Assembly: GCA_036898135.1 (NCBI GenBank)
Contig: CM072525.1
Location: 57,298,049-57,362,048 of the forward strand
Source of the DNA: Oncomelania hupensis
Lineage: Eukaryota; Mollusca; Gastropoda; Littorinimorpha; Pomatiopsidae
Reading direction: 5' to 3'
DNA length: 64,000 bases
Below the pieces are notes generated by a model. The model made no database searches, was not told the origin of the DNA, and saw only the letters and a program-made list of their open reading frames with translations. This document shows, piece by piece, positions 42,165-53,442 of this stretch. How positions within the stretch are numbered: position 1 is the stretch's first letter; each line of letters starts with the position of its first letter. The position numbers and the translations under genes were made by a program.

Positions 42165-42173
42165 CCTTGGGAA

Positions 42174-42408
42174 AGCTCTCATGCATCTCAGTGTTCTCCA
42201 TCCATGGTGGTATCCATGGGTCTAACATCGCATTTCAAGAGAGATAAGATGACATAACAATTTAATTTTCCGAAGGTAAAAGTGTCAGCACTGGGTGCTC
42301 TTTTTTGTACACTCTGCACTTGTAACATTAACAATGTATTGGGAAAATAACGTTATAACCATAAACATCTTAATAAAATCTAACACCAACAAGGTAGTCC
42401 ATAAAGTA

Positions 42409-42490
<82 letters not shown>

Positions 42491-42760
42491 TTAAAAATTG
42501 ACACACACACACACACACACACACACACATTACCCATATCCTCACACACACATACATACACACACGCACACTCTCAAAAAATAATAATTCATAAATGTTG
42601 TTAATGCTCAATAAGTAATTAATTGCATGTTGTTGTTTTTTTGTTTTTTTAAATGTATTTCAAAAGTTGTTTTTTGAATGATGGAAATTGAGATACTGTG
42701 CTGCAGAGACCTTCAGGAAATGTATTCCACAAAGTGGAACCAGAATACGCTAGACTAGTT
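42174..42760. other. Non-coding, with (AAT)n, (ATT)n and (AC)n tracts
   Basis: (AAT)n then (ATT)n at about 42,408-42,495 form an inverted-repeat microsatellite, followed by (CA)n at 42,502-42,529. No gene seen. Confidence 0.8.
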
Positions 42761-43333
42761 TTCCTATCCTATCCTATCCTGTCCCGTAACCCGGAGGTCG
42801 TAGGGGCACCACAGATGATCGTTTAACCAGCATACTCCATCTTTCTCTGTCCTCAGCAGCCCTGATGGCTTCGCTCAGTGTCAAACCAGTCCATTCTCGA
42901 ATGTTGTCCTCCCACCTCTTTTTCGGTCTCCCTCTTCTTCTACCTCCTTGCACTGTGCCTTGCAAAATAGTCTTTGCAAGGCCTGGTGATCAAGTGACGT
43001 GGCCATACCATCGGAGTTTCCGTTTCTTTACCACTGTGAGCAGGTCATTGTGTTGTCCAATGGCTCGTGTGATGGTCTGTCGGACTTCGTCGTTGGTGAT
43101 GTGTTGGGTATAGGAAATGCCCAGAAGTCTTCTGTAGCACCTCATCTCCATGCTTTGTATTCTTCTTTGGAGATCTGCTGTGAGGGTCCATGCTTCGCAA
43201 GCATATAGGAAGATGGAGATGACAAGGGAGCGCAGCAGTCTTACTTTGGAATGTAGACTGATGGTCCTGTCTTTCCAAATGGGCTTCCAGTCGGGACCCA
43301 TTGTCTGATACAATGGCTCCTAAATATTTGAAG

Positions 43334-44221
43334 CTATGCAAGGGATTGGCCTTGGACTTTGATGTCCGTGTTGATGCCATTGGTGTTGTTGGTCATCAAT
43401 TTGGTCTTCTCTGCACTTATTTCCATTCCATAGGCTCTGGAGGTGGTGTCAAGCCTCTGTACCAGCTGTTCAAGTTCTTGTTCCTCTCCAGCCAATCCAT
43501 CAATGTCATCCGCAAAACGAAGATTGGAGATTGGTCTACCCCCTATGCGGACTGTGCCTTCATGATTTGCAAGAGCATCTGACATGATACGCTCTAGGAA
43601 GATGTTGAAGAGTGTTGGAGAGAGTAGGCATCCTTGACGCACACCGATTGTTGTTCTGAACCAGTTTCCGATGGCGCTGTTGTGGAGGACTGCACTGGTA
43701 GCCTTGTCATACAGGCTTTTGATGACTTTAATGATTTTAGGGCTGATGTTGTACACTTTCATTGTTGCCCATAGAGCTGCATGCAAGACTCGGTCAAACG
43801 CTTTCTTGAAGTCTATGAACACATGATATAGATGTTGTTGGTGCTGTAGGTATTTCTCACAGATTATTCTGAGGTTGAAAATCTGCTCAGTGGTACTTCG
43901 CCCTGCCCTTAATCCTGCTTGTTCTTCAGCTATGATTTGTTCAGCTTGGGGTTTCAACCTGTTGAGTATTATTTTCAGGAGGACCTTGCTGGGATGGCTG
44001 ATGAAGCTAATGATGCGGTAATTTTCACACTCCTGAAGGTTACCTTTTTTGGGAAGAGTGGTGACAAGCGACTGGGTCCATGGTATAGGCCACTCACCAC
44101 TCTGCCAGATATTGTTACAGATAATGGTGAGGGCATCAATCATCGCTTCTCCTCCTGCTTGTAGCAGTTCCGCGGGTATGTTGTCCACTCCCGCTGACTT
44201 CCCTTTCTTTAGCGATTGCAC
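43334..44221 (-). pseudogene. LINE copy D reverse transcriptase
   Basis: 295 open codons with the RT motifs in order: KKGKSAGVDNIPAELLQAGG, PWTQSLVTTLPKKGN, CENYRIISFISHPSK, EEQAGLRAGRSTTEQIF, VFIDFKKAFDRV, IGVRQGCLLSPTLFN, NLRFADDIDGLAG (catalytic FADD) and TTSRAYGMEISAEKTK. The C-terminal region is in separate frames (43,313-42,774) after deletions: SLVISIFLYACEAWTL, CYRRLLGISYTQHITND, QGGRRRGRPKKRWEDN. The catalytic core looks intact, but the protein is truncated and separated from its endonuclease. Confidence 0.85.
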
Positions 44222-44833
44222 TGCTGCCTCAACTTCTTCCCGGAGAATTGGGAGGATTTCTTCTTCTTCTTCTCTGTTCTCGGGACATGCTAGAACTGAT
44301 GGGTCTCCATTTGGTTGTAAAGGTCAGAGCAGTACTCTGTCCATCTGTCCATGACTTCTTGTTCTTCTGTAAGGCATGTGCCAGACTTGCTTTGGATAGT
44401 GGAGACTTTGGGCTGTTTGACACTTGTCAGCCGCTTCACAGTCTGGTAGGCCTTCTTGCTGTTGTTCTTGTTCAGACTGATCTCTATTTCCTGGCATTGA
44501 TCTTCTATCCAGTTCTCCTTTGCTGTGCGCATGCCTTTTCGGATGTAATTGTTGATTTTTCGGTAGACGTCAGCTGCATGTGAGGTGTTCTTTTTTTTTT
44601 TGTTTTTTTTTTTTTATCTCTCTTCGTTTATCACACAGGTCCAAAAGTTCAGGTGTGATCCACGGCTTCTTCTTTGGTCAGTGCATGCCAAGGATCTCAG
44701 TGGCGGCATCTGTCACAGCTGAGTTGAAGGTGGTGGTCATGGTGTTGACATCTACTTCACCAGCCCCCAAAATGAGCACTGGTGCAAATTTCCCTCCAAT
44801 TGTGGCTTGAAATAGTTCTGCCACCTCCGGGTC

Positions 44834-45823
44834 TCACAGTTTGTCCAGGTCGAACTTCAGTCTAGTGCACTTTGCTGTATTTACTCTCTTCAAGTGGAGC
44901 CGGAAAGACATCATCACGAGATCGTGGTCACTTCCGATGTCTGCTCCTGGAAAAGTGCGTGTCCTGCCAATGTTGATGCTTGATCTAAAGCGTTTCTTGA
45001 CCATGATGTAGTCAATCTGGTTGTGATGCTCCCCGCTGGGACTGTGCCATGTCCATCGTCTTGAGTTTTTGTGGAGACCAAGCGTGTTTGCCAGTACCAG
45101 ATTGTTATATCTGGCAAACTCCAAGAGTCTCAGACCCCTGTCATTTGTCTCGTTGTTGCAGTGGGGTCCCCATGTGTCTCCCCAGTTGTGGTGTGCATCT
45201 TGGCCAACCTTGGCATTCCAGTCGCCTTGCACTATGACTATGTCCTTCTTTGGCACTTGGTCAAGGACCGCCTGTAGATTTTCATAAAAATCCTCCACTT
45301 CGCTGTCGTCATAGTCTGATGTTGGGACATAGGCCTGGATGATGGTGGTATTGAAAGGGGCTGCTCTCAGGCGGATGGTAATGAGTCTACTGGAGACTGG
45401 GCGGCAACCCATGACAGTGGCTAGAATGTTCTTGTGGACCAAGAATCCAACGCCGTGTTCGTGCCTGTCATCTCTACTGCTAAAATAGAGCTTGTGGCCT
45501 TTGTCGGTCGTTGTTTCACATAGGCCTTTCCAGCGCAGTTCGCTGATGCCTAGAATGTTCCATCGATAGTGGTCCAACTCGTGGGCCAGTTCTTCTAATT
45601 TTCCTTCCGCAGTTAGGGTCCTGACATTCCAGGTTCCTATGACGATGTTGTTTCTCGTGCGGATCTTGCTAAATTGTCCATCAGTAGCATACTTAACACC
45701 TCCGTCCTGGTGGCCAACGGAAGGCGCGGTCCTTGAGCCGGGCGACGACCGATCCGGTATGGAATTAGTGGATTGTGTCATCATGTAGTGTGTCTTGGGC
45801 AAAAAAGACCTGGCGGTGCCCAA
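44834..45823 (-). pseudogene. LINE copy D endonuclease
   Basis: An open frame of 329 codons encodes the complete APE-type endonuclease that nicks the target: IVIGTWNVRTLTAEGKLEEL, ISELRWKG (catalytic Glu), RDDRHEHGVGFLV, IIQAYVPTSDYDD, QGDWNAKVGQD (Asp/Asn), WTWHSPSGEHHNQIDYIMV and GADIGSDHDLVMM (Asp-His). All signature residues of the fold are present. The frame closes before the RT, so no fused product results. The upstream 5' region (45,824-46,057) contains a conserved GTCGTAAGAGGCGACTAA stretch shared with copies A and E. Confidence 0.85.
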
Positions 45824-46057
45824 TCCTTTCCAGGCTGTTGGCCACAGCCGAAATCCACGAATACAGTGTGGCTCGCCTTGGCCCTGAGCACGTGGTCGTT
45901 GAACCTGTAGTAACGTGAGATTCCTCCGCGCTGGCCGGTGACTTCTGTGTAGAAGACTTTCGGCCAGTGATGCCGTGCTAACATCACCCCTGTTAGTCGC
46001 CTCTTACGACACGCCGGGAAACGTTGGGTCTATTCTATTTAATGCCCGAACCCACAG

Positions 46058-46507
46058 ATCAATGATTAGAATGTGAATATTTAACTTGTTGGAGGATCTC
46101 GCAGTTGTCTTTGAAAAAAAAAAAAATAGAAAAAAGGTAGGAAGGAGTATTGACAAAAAGGATCGTATGCATGAAAACCCTTTTACTAAATTTTATTTGT
46201 CGGCAAGAGGTAATATATTCAGCTCTTTATAGTTATGTAGAGATATTTTAAAAAAAAAATAACAACCTGTTTAATTGCCCGCTTGTGAAGGCTTGACCGA
46301 CGATAGTTTACGAGAATGTACATGTAAGAAATGTTTAAATCTGGAAAGTTGATAGGTCCTTTTAGTAAAAGCTTTATCAGTATAACTTATGTTAATCTGA
46401 TGAATAAAATTTGATACAACAACAACAACGAAGGCTTGTTGACATTGGCACTAGCAGAATCCCAAATGGAAAAAGGAATAAATGGTTGAATAAGACCCGA
46501 ATAGAAT
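46058..46507. other. No gene; short LINE-like fragment
   Basis: 46,284-46,386 is a diverged duplicate of 46,898-46,990 (a piece of the LINE RT fragment below). It is followed by TTAATCTGATGAATAAAATT and (CAA)n, which recurs at 57,336-57,370. Confidence 0.55.
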
Positions 46508-46510
46508 AGT

Positions 46511-46572
<62 letters not shown>

Positions 46573-46623
46573 TTACTACTACTACTATTACTACTACTAC
46601 TACTACTACTACTATTACTACTA
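46508..46623. repeat. (ACT)n microsatellite
   Basis: About 38 ACT units with a few ATT variants. Confidence 0.95.
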
Positions 46624-46879
46624 CCAATAAGGGTATTTACATAGCGTTTTTCCTAACTAACAATATCAGTTCACGGCGCAGTACTCACGCATTCATCCGG
46701 CTACCTACAAAATAAAATCAGACAAAGCACTTGCTAACGAATTATGCAAGAAAATAATGTACAAAGTTGGCAACAAATATTGAATAGAAAATCATAAGTG
46801 ACGGGGGAAGGTTTGTTGGGTGGGAGGAAGGTAGAGAGACGAAGAGGTGATGAGGTAGGTGGTGGCGGTGGTCTGAATC

Positions 46880-47430
46880 AGAAAAGGAGGAAACCGACGA
46901 TAGTTGACGAGAATGTACATGTAAGACATGTTTAACTCTGGAAAGTTGATAGGTCCTTTTAGTAAAAGATTTACCAATGTTTAAAATATGTTGCATCTTT
47001 GACAAATTATTGTCTAGAATCACACCAAGAAGCTTATGACATTAAACTTCTTCAACTATTTTATTGCAAATTATCAATGGGAGAAGTTTCAGAAATACAT
47101 TTAGTCTTTTTTGCCTTGTTGTAATTAGCATATATTTTATTTTGTTTGGATTGAGTTCCATGTGGTTGAATTCATTTCCATTCTTGTAGTTCTTTAGCCC
47201 CTTTTTGTAATGAGGATAAATTAGTCAACTTCAAGTCTGTATTTTGAGAGTGTAATGTAGTGTCATCTGCAAAGAGATTACAAGCAGTAGAAATATGAAG
47301 GAGATGGGAGGGTGGGGAAGGAGAGAGAGAGGGGGGGGGAGGAAATCATTTATATACATAGAAAATTACAAAATAGATCCTTGCGGGACTCCAGCGTTAA
47401 CAATCTCAAATTAAGACTTTTGGTTATTTA
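46880..47430 (-). pseudogene. RT fragment of a third LINE family (FADDTTLH type)
   Basis: Minus-strand reading with several frame changes gives AGVPQGSIL (RT motif with PQGS), NLFADDTTLHSQNTDLKL (catalytic FADD), HMELNPNKIKYMLITTRQ, LLGVILDNNLSKMQHI and VKHVLHVHSRQL. This order is typical of CR1/Jockey-like RTs from the palm through the thumb. A G-rich tract lies at 47,310-47,342. Too many stops to be functional. Confidence 0.7.
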
Positions 47431-47521
47431 CATAAACACACTGTTACTGTTTTCTGTCAGAAATGAACGATTGTAGAATTTCGATAGATTTTAAACCAAT
47501 GTCGTAAAATTGTAATCTGCG

Positions 47522-47524
<3 letters not shown>

Positions 47525-47618
<94 letters not shown>
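47525..47618. repeat. (GA)n microsatellite
   Basis: About 47 GA units with one AAAG interruption. Confidence 0.95.
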
Positions 47619-47619
<1 letters not shown>

Positions 47620-48265
47620 CTATCACATTAGAAACGTTAACATTTTGTTCTATAGTCAGAACTCTATCACTGACACTATCTAATGATGGTGGTACTAATG
47701 GTATTAATGTTAATAATAATTGTAAAAATAAAAAAAGAAATAACAATTATTATTATATTTTATTACTCGGCGTATATTTTCAATAGATTATTATCTACAT
47801 TGTTTCTGTGGATTTACAACAAGCTGGTAGGTGAAACCTAACACATTCCATCTAGTGATGATAAACTTTATAACGATGGTAATACAATGCTTGATAGTAC
47901 TCCTGATAGGTTGCCCGTACAGTACTGTACGTTATCTACCATGCTTCAGTTGTACCAGGGCAACAGGTTTGAGTTATGCAGGCCTAATTGGACGCCCCTG
48001 CCTATTTGGACGCCGGCGTCCAATTGGGTCTGACATAGAAGCCTAATTGGATGCCCCCTGCCTAACTGGACGCCCCAAATATAAATCGTTGTTTGTATGT
48101 AATATTATCCCTATGTATTTATGTTTGGATGGATGGATGAATGTATGTATGTATGTATGTATTTAATATATTATAATATGTAATATTATACCTATATAAT
48201 AAACAACTGGGAAATGGCGCTCAAATGCTAATGTTCTGTAATGTAATTGATTCGAACCAATAGAG

Positions 48266-48425
48266 ATGAGGCTATTTGAGGATATTCCACCAAGCAGACA
48301 TGCAAAAATGACTGTAAAGCTCTTCAACAGTGTCTTTAGTACACACATGAACTTGTCTGTAAAATACGCTGCTGCCTTCGACAGTAACGCGCTAGCAGTT
48401 GCCACTGACACATTGGTAGATGAAT
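48266..48425 (+). other. ORF scrap inside element Z
   Basis: MRLFEDIPPSRHAKMTVKLF, then NSVFSTHMNLSVKYAAAFDS, about 53 codons, before the frame enters a (GTA)n microsatellite. Composition looks protein-like but no family is recognised; possibly the remains of Z's own gene. Confidence 0.25.

Positions 48426-48427
<2 letters not shown>

Positions 48428-48493
<66 letters not shown>
48428..48493. repeat. (GTA)n microsatellite
   Basis: About 22 GTA units, inside element Z. Confidence 0.95.
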
Positions 48494-48865
48494 AAGTCAT
48501 CTGCAACATCTTCACTTCAATCATGGAGTCTCTGTGCCAGTCTGTGGGATTTAAAAAAAGCATGCTGCAATATGATGATGATGAAGATGATCTGTTGTTT
48601 AAAGTCCTTCGATGTGTTAGACCTATATAGGACTGATCTTGTATTATTACGGAAAGGTGCAGAGAATAGGGACCTAGCCCAAAACACATATGACTTTCTG
48701 CTTAAAACTATAACACCAAGACATATACACATACACAGTGAAACAGTCACACGCATATATGTATTCAGTTGATATTAAATTACACCACCATTACGTAATG
48801 TTATCATATAAGACGACGAGGGGGAAAAAAACTTCGAAAAGAAGACTCTAATATTGGTTCTAGAG

Positions 48866-49055
48866 CAGGGGTACCCACACCTTTTTAGCATGCGATCTAC
48901 TTATAAAATGACCAAGCAAAAATTATCTACCTACCATAAAAATACAAAAGATATAGATAATAGGCTGACGTCTATTTTTTTAAATGCTTCGCGATCTACT
49001 CACAGTACCATCCCGATCGACCGGTTGATCGCGATCGACGTACTGGGCACCCCTG
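48866..49055. mobile_element. hAT-type MITE, 8-bp TSD split by a SINE
   Basis: 190 bp with ends CAGGGGTACCCA and (complement) CAGGGGTGCCCA. TTCTAGAG is on its left (48,858-48,865); the matching TTCTAGAG lies at 49,505-49,512, beyond the SINE that inserted at its right edge. CAGGGG ends and an 8-bp duplication are typical of hAT. GATCGCGATCGACG palindromes sit near its right end. Confidence 0.85.
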
Positions 49056-49076
49056 TTATTATTGTTATTATTATTG

Positions 49077-49503
49077 AGGATTGTTATAGCGCACTTATCT
49101 CGCCGTACTTGACCAGACTCTAGGCGCTGGCCGATACAGGATCTAACTCAAACCGCCCGAGACGCCCGCCCGCAGCCTTTGGGCGCATGGTCTGACGCCC
49201 TGACAACTGAGCATTATCCTAGCCAGCCAGGGATGGGGGAGAAGGACCTAAGTGCATGCTGGGTGTGTTCTTGTTACCGGCACTCACCCGTCTACGACAT
49301 GAGCGTCAGGATTTTTAAAGTCCGTTATGATGGAATGTATGCGACACACAGACTAGACCTCGGTTTATACTCTCATCCGAAGGAGTAGGAAACGGGAGTA
49401 AAGTGTCTTTCCCAGAGACACAACACAATGGCCCGGACAGGGCTCGAATCCGGGACCTTCAGATCCGCAAGCCAAAGCACTACCATTAGACCACCATGCC
49501 TCT
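49077..49503 (-). mobile_element. SINE S2 copy a
   Basis: On the minus strand: head with A box GTGGTCTAATGGTAGTGC and B box GGATTCGAGCC, a body of about 300 bp, and a 3' end with GGCCAGCGCC. It is close to copy b at 58,633-59,058. It is inserted at the edge of the hAT MITE, where CCCCTGTT/CCTCTGTT may be its target duplication. Confidence 0.8.
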
Positions 49504-49670
49504 GTTCTAGAGCATACACATGCCGGAACCTTCTTACAGTTCTTTGCTAAGGTCAGACAGGTACAAATTAATTACCTGAATTAGTCTCCTTTGGTATAAT
49601 TTATCCTTAGTATGTTTTCTTTTATTTATTTATAAATTTTATATTCAATACAGGTTGTCATTTTTCTTAT

Positions 49671-49748
49671 ACATACATACATACATACATACATACATAC
49701 ATACATACATACATACATACATACATACATACATACATACATACATAC
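49671..49748. repeat. (ATAC)n microsatellite
   Basis: About 19 ATAC units, inside element Z. Confidence 0.95.
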
Positions 49749-49945
49749 ACGTTATTATATGTCAAATGAAATATGTGCACTCCATGCCCAATTGGACGCC
49801 CCGGCGTCCATTTAGGCAGGGGGCGTCCAATTAGGCCTCTATGTCAGACCCAATTGGACGCCGGCGTCCAAATAGGCAGGGGCGTCCAATTAGGCCTGCA
49901 CATTCAGTCGATAGGCCTGGAGCGCCACTGGTCAGCAGAGTAGGG

Positions 49946-50019
49946 GGCCTTTTAGCTCAGTTGGTAAGAGCGTCTTGCTAGTAACCGAAAGGTCGCTGGT
50001 TCGAATCCCGGATTGGTCA
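49946..50019 (+). tRNA. tRNA-like sequence (Thr-AGT-like), probably pseudogene or SINE head
   Basis: 74 nt with perfect A box TAGCTCAGTTGG and B box GGTTCGAATCC. The anticodon loop reads CTAGTAA (AGT, Thr). The D arm pairs (GCTC/GAGC), but the anticodon and T stems have two mismatches each and the acceptor stem is imperfect. Pol III initiation may be possible; a functional tRNA is unlikely. It begins about 50 bp beyond element Z. Confidence 0.5.
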
Positions 50020-50518
50020 ACGTGTGATCATATTATTTTCCCCCTTTACCAACAACTGGCCCGCTGGCTGACTTCTCAGACCAACGAAAGCCCGTCTCAG
50101 TGAAACAAAACATTGTTCATCATTTCAAAACGAATATTCACGAGACGTAACCGCTACAAAGGTGTCTTAAAAGGGAAAGTGCCGATAACATGGTCTGTGA
50201 CGAAAACATTAGTGTGAACAGCAAGCAATGCAGACAATTTGCACGGCTTCACAGGTCGGAAGAGCGGCATGAAAATCCACAAAACTAAAGAGAAAATACT
50301 TGGCGATGCAAAGATTGGGAAGCAGAAGTGCTGAAAGCAAATAGACTCAGTCATCTATCTTTTTTCCTGACACTAAATTAGATATGTAATTTCCGTATGA
50401 GTTTTATTTCCTCACTGGCCAAACAACCTGTTGTATAAAACTAAAATACTACAGTATTTGACTAATCACAGATTACATTGTTTCTAACACCATGAAATAT
50501 GAAGATTGTAAAAATACG
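50020..50518. other. No gene recognised
   Basis: A plus-strand stretch near 50,235-50,325 reads SGMKIHKTKEKILGDAKIG, vaguely like a degenerate zinc-finger element, too weak to call. Confidence 0.4.
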
Positions 50519-52106
50519 GGGACCTTGGGCTGTTTAACATTTGTCAGCCGCTTCACAGTCTGGTAGGCCTTCTTGCTGTTGTTCTTGTCAAACTGTTATC
50601 TATTTCCTGGCATTGATCTTCTATCCAGTTCTCCTTTGCTGTGCGCATGTCTTTTCGGATGCCATTGTTAATTTTTCGGTAGGCATCAGCTCCCTGTGAG
50701 GAGTTCCTTTTCTTTTTCATCTCTCTTCGTTTATCACAGAGATCCTAAAGTTCAAGTGTGATTCATGGCTTCTTCTTTCGCCGGTGCTTGCCAAAGATCT
50801 CAGTGGCGGCATCTGTTACAGCTGAGTTGAAGGTGGTGATCATGGTGTGGACATCTACTTCACCAGGTCCCAAAATGAGCAGTGGTTCAAATTTCCCTCC
50901 AATTGTGGCTTGAAATAGTTCTGCCACCTCCAGGTCTTGCAGTTTGTCCAGGTCGAACTTCAGTCTAGTGCACTTTGCTATGTTTACTCTCTTCAAGTGG
51001 AAGGACATCATCACAAGATCGTGGTCACTTCCGATGTCTGCTCTTGGAAAAGTGCGGGTCCTGCCAATGTTGATGCTTGATCTGAAGTGTGTCTTGACAA
51101 TGATGTCGTCAATCTGGTTGTGATGCTCCCCGCCGGGACTGTGCTATGTCCATCGTCTGGATTTTGTGTGGAGACCAAGCGTGTTTGCCAGTATCAGATT
51201 GTTGTATCTGGCAAACTCCAATAGTTTCAGACCCCAGTCATTGTTTCATTGTTGCAGTGTGGTCCACATGTATCTCCCCAGTTGTGGTGCGCATCTTGGC
51301 CAACCTTGGCATTCCAGTCGCCTCACACTATGATTATGTCCTTCGGCACTTTGTCAAGGACAGCCTGTAGATCTTCATAGAAATCCTCAACTTCGCCGTC
51401 GTCATAGTCTGATGTTGGGGCATAGACCTGGATGATGGTGATGTTGGAAGGGTCTGCTCTCAGGCGGATGGTAATGGGTCTACTGGATACTGGGCGGCAA
51501 TCCATGACAATGGCTAGAATGTCTCTGTGGACAAAGAATCCAACGCCGTGTTCATGCCTGTCGTCTCTCCAGTTGAAATAAAGTTTGTGGCCTTTGTCGG
51601 TCGTTGTTTCACCTAGGTCTTTCCAGCGCAGTTCGCTGATACCTAAAATGTTCAATCGATAGTGGTCCAGCTAGTGGGCCAGTTCTTCTAATTTTCCCTC
51701 CGCAGGTAGGATCCTGAAATTCCAGGTTCCTATGACGATATTGTTTTTCGTGCGGAACTTGCTTAGTTGTCTTTCAGTAGCACACTCATCACCTCCGTCC
51801 TGGCGGCCAACGGAAGGCGCGGTATGGAATGAGTGGTTCTTTTCAACATGCAGTGTGTCTTGGGCAAGAAAGATCTGGCAGGGCCCAATCCTCTCCAGGC
51901 TGTTGGCCATAGCCGAAATCCACGAATACGGTGTGGCTCGCCTTGGCCTCGAACACGTGGTCGTTGAACCTGTAGTAACGTGAGGTTCCTCCGCCCTGGT
52001 TGGTGACTTCTGTGTAGAAGACTTTCTCCCAGTGATTTCGTGCTATTCGCCTCTTACGACACGCCTGGGACCGTTGGGTCTATTCTATCTAGTGCCCGAA
52101 CCCACA
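50519..52106 (-). mobile_element. RTE-like LINE copy E, 3'-truncated
   Basis: The 5' end (about 52,106), 5' region and endonuclease are present, but the copy stops at 50,519 within the linker before the RT (the TVKRLT... region). There is no tail. Loss of the 3' end is unusual for LINEs, which normally lose the 5' end, so deletion or recombination after insertion is likely. Confidence 0.85.
50763..51910 (-). pseudogene. LINE copy E endonuclease remnants
   Basis: Minus-strand frames: 51,910-51,671 (IVIGTWNFRILPAEGKLEEL), 51,655-51,323 (ISELRWKDLG, DDRHEHGVGFFV, IIQVYAPTSDYDD) and 51,014-50,763 (linker KRVNIAKCTRLKFDLDKL). Between them QIDDII and IGSDHDLVMM can be read in other frames. Several indels; not functional. 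Confidence 0.8.
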
Positions 52107-52706
52107 CATAATAATATACCTAAAATCAACAAAATCGCTTTAGCCGTTTTTGAGATATTGAGCAAAACGTGTTTAGGCACCAGTGACTTCGACCTTTGTG
52201 GTAGAACAAATCTAATGGCACGGGAGACAGGCCACCAACCTAAGTATTGTTTCTATGAATTTTTGTCAAAATCCGTTCGGTGGTTCCTGAGATATGTCTT
52301 TGTCACGAAGTGACTTCATAAATATGTTCGTTTGTGTATACATCACGTGTTTATAGGGCTATAACGCGTGCGACGGATGTTGACATAGGCACGTGGCGTA
52401 TGTATTCGCTTTGCGTGGGTACAATATTTCCTAGTTCATTAATATATTGGTGATAAGACTCGGCTATATAAAGACTGTTTGGAGAACAGAAGGCTGTTCT
52501 CGTATACAACTGAGAGTGTCTGTGATTGGATGGATGAAATAGGACTAGGATAGTGTATTAGTGGAATGAAAGATAGACGTTGAAAAAAGAGTGAATGTTT
52601 ATTTTGTGTCACCTCGGAAATATGTGTTACTGTGTAGGCTACTTCTATTTTTCACTGTGGTGATTCTGGATTCTGTTCACGATAGACACGGTAAATTGAA
52701 TATTTA
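52107..52706. other. No gene; dispersed-repeat-like text
   Basis: 52,110-52,320 resembles the TGACCTTTG/CCGTTCGGTGGTTCCTGAGATAT repeat family seen in the globin intron. CTATATAAAG near 52,463 is a TATA-like box without a recognisable gene. Confidence 0.45.
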
Positions 52707-53436
52707 CATACCTGTCAAGTGCTACGGATTTTTGCGTAGCGCTACGCATTTTAAACATTTTCCCATTGCTACGGCGTATCACAAAGCTGCTACGCAATTT
52801 TTCAAAAGTGACGATAATATTTTTTAACCCAGGGGGTTTTCGCGTGAAAGTAGTATGTTCCGGTCGAGTCCGGTTTAAAGACACTTAGTAAAAGCACCGC
52901 ACTTCCGCAACACGTGTTCGTTCACAACTTCAGTCTACAATCAGTCTTTGTGAGGGAGAGACAGAAGGAGTTGAACAAAGAAAATGGCAAAGCCTACCTA
53001 AAAAACTCAAACGACCAGGAAGGCACCTTAAACCATGTTTTGTGAATAAACAAATTTGTTTGGGGGAAAAAATTTCATCTGCTTTTTCTGTGTCAGCGAT
53101 TGTCTCCCTTGTTGTTTTTTTTTTTTTTTATGATTGCCTAGCTTATTTTCTGTCTGTATGTTTTATTTTTTTTTTTTTTGCATTTTCACTTTTATTTTGA
53201 AAAACGAACATGAAAATGTTTATAATGATAATGATAATAGCTAAAGTGTTGTGCATTAACAAGATTTTACAATAAATTTGTAAACACATTGGATGTGTGT
53301 GTTTATATTGGATGCAGAAGTTTCCAGTTTTGTTGCGAATCGCGTGATTCACATTAGTGCTACACCAAACCTCCATTTGCTATGGTTTTTCTGTTAAATT
53401 GCTACACCACAACCCGAAAACCCCTTGACAGGTATG
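52707..53436. mobile_element. Small TIR element (MITE-like), 730 bp
   Basis: Perfect 13-bp ends CATACCTGTCAAG / CTTGACAGGTATG and a TATTTA direct repeat at 52,701-52,706 and 53,437-53,442. It contains a GCGTAGCGCTACGC palindrome near the left end and several GCTAC words near both ends. No ORF. Superfamily uncertain. Confidence 0.65.
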
Positions 53437-53442
53437 TATTTA

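Larger units (their letters stand above)
42761..46057 (-). mobile_element. RTE-like LINE copy D, most complete copy
   Basis: About 3.3 kb on the minus strand, from the conserved 5' end (CTGTGGGTTCGGGCA, about 46,057) to a (GGATA)n tail at 42,761. It retains a whole endonuclease and the RT including FADD. Frameshifts separate the domains (near 44,560-44,830 and 44,220-44,290), and a deletion of about 50 bp near 43,288 and another near 43,340 remove parts of the RT C-terminus. Inactive as it stands. No clear target duplication. Confidence 0.88.
47981..49896. mobile_element. Element Z: foldback-like element with 95-bp compound TIRs, TSD TGCA
   Basis: The left arm 47,981-48,078 and the complement of the right arm (about 49,800-49,896) match at all but about three positions. 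Both start GGCCTAATTGGACGCC. Each arm is itself built of two direct copies of a module of about 35 bp around a GGACGCCGGCGTCC palindrome. TGCA flanks both ends (47,977-47,980; 49,897-49,900). Inside are an ORF scrap, a hAT MITE, a SINE, and (GTA)n and (ATAC)n microsatellites. No transposase seen. Confidence 0.75.
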
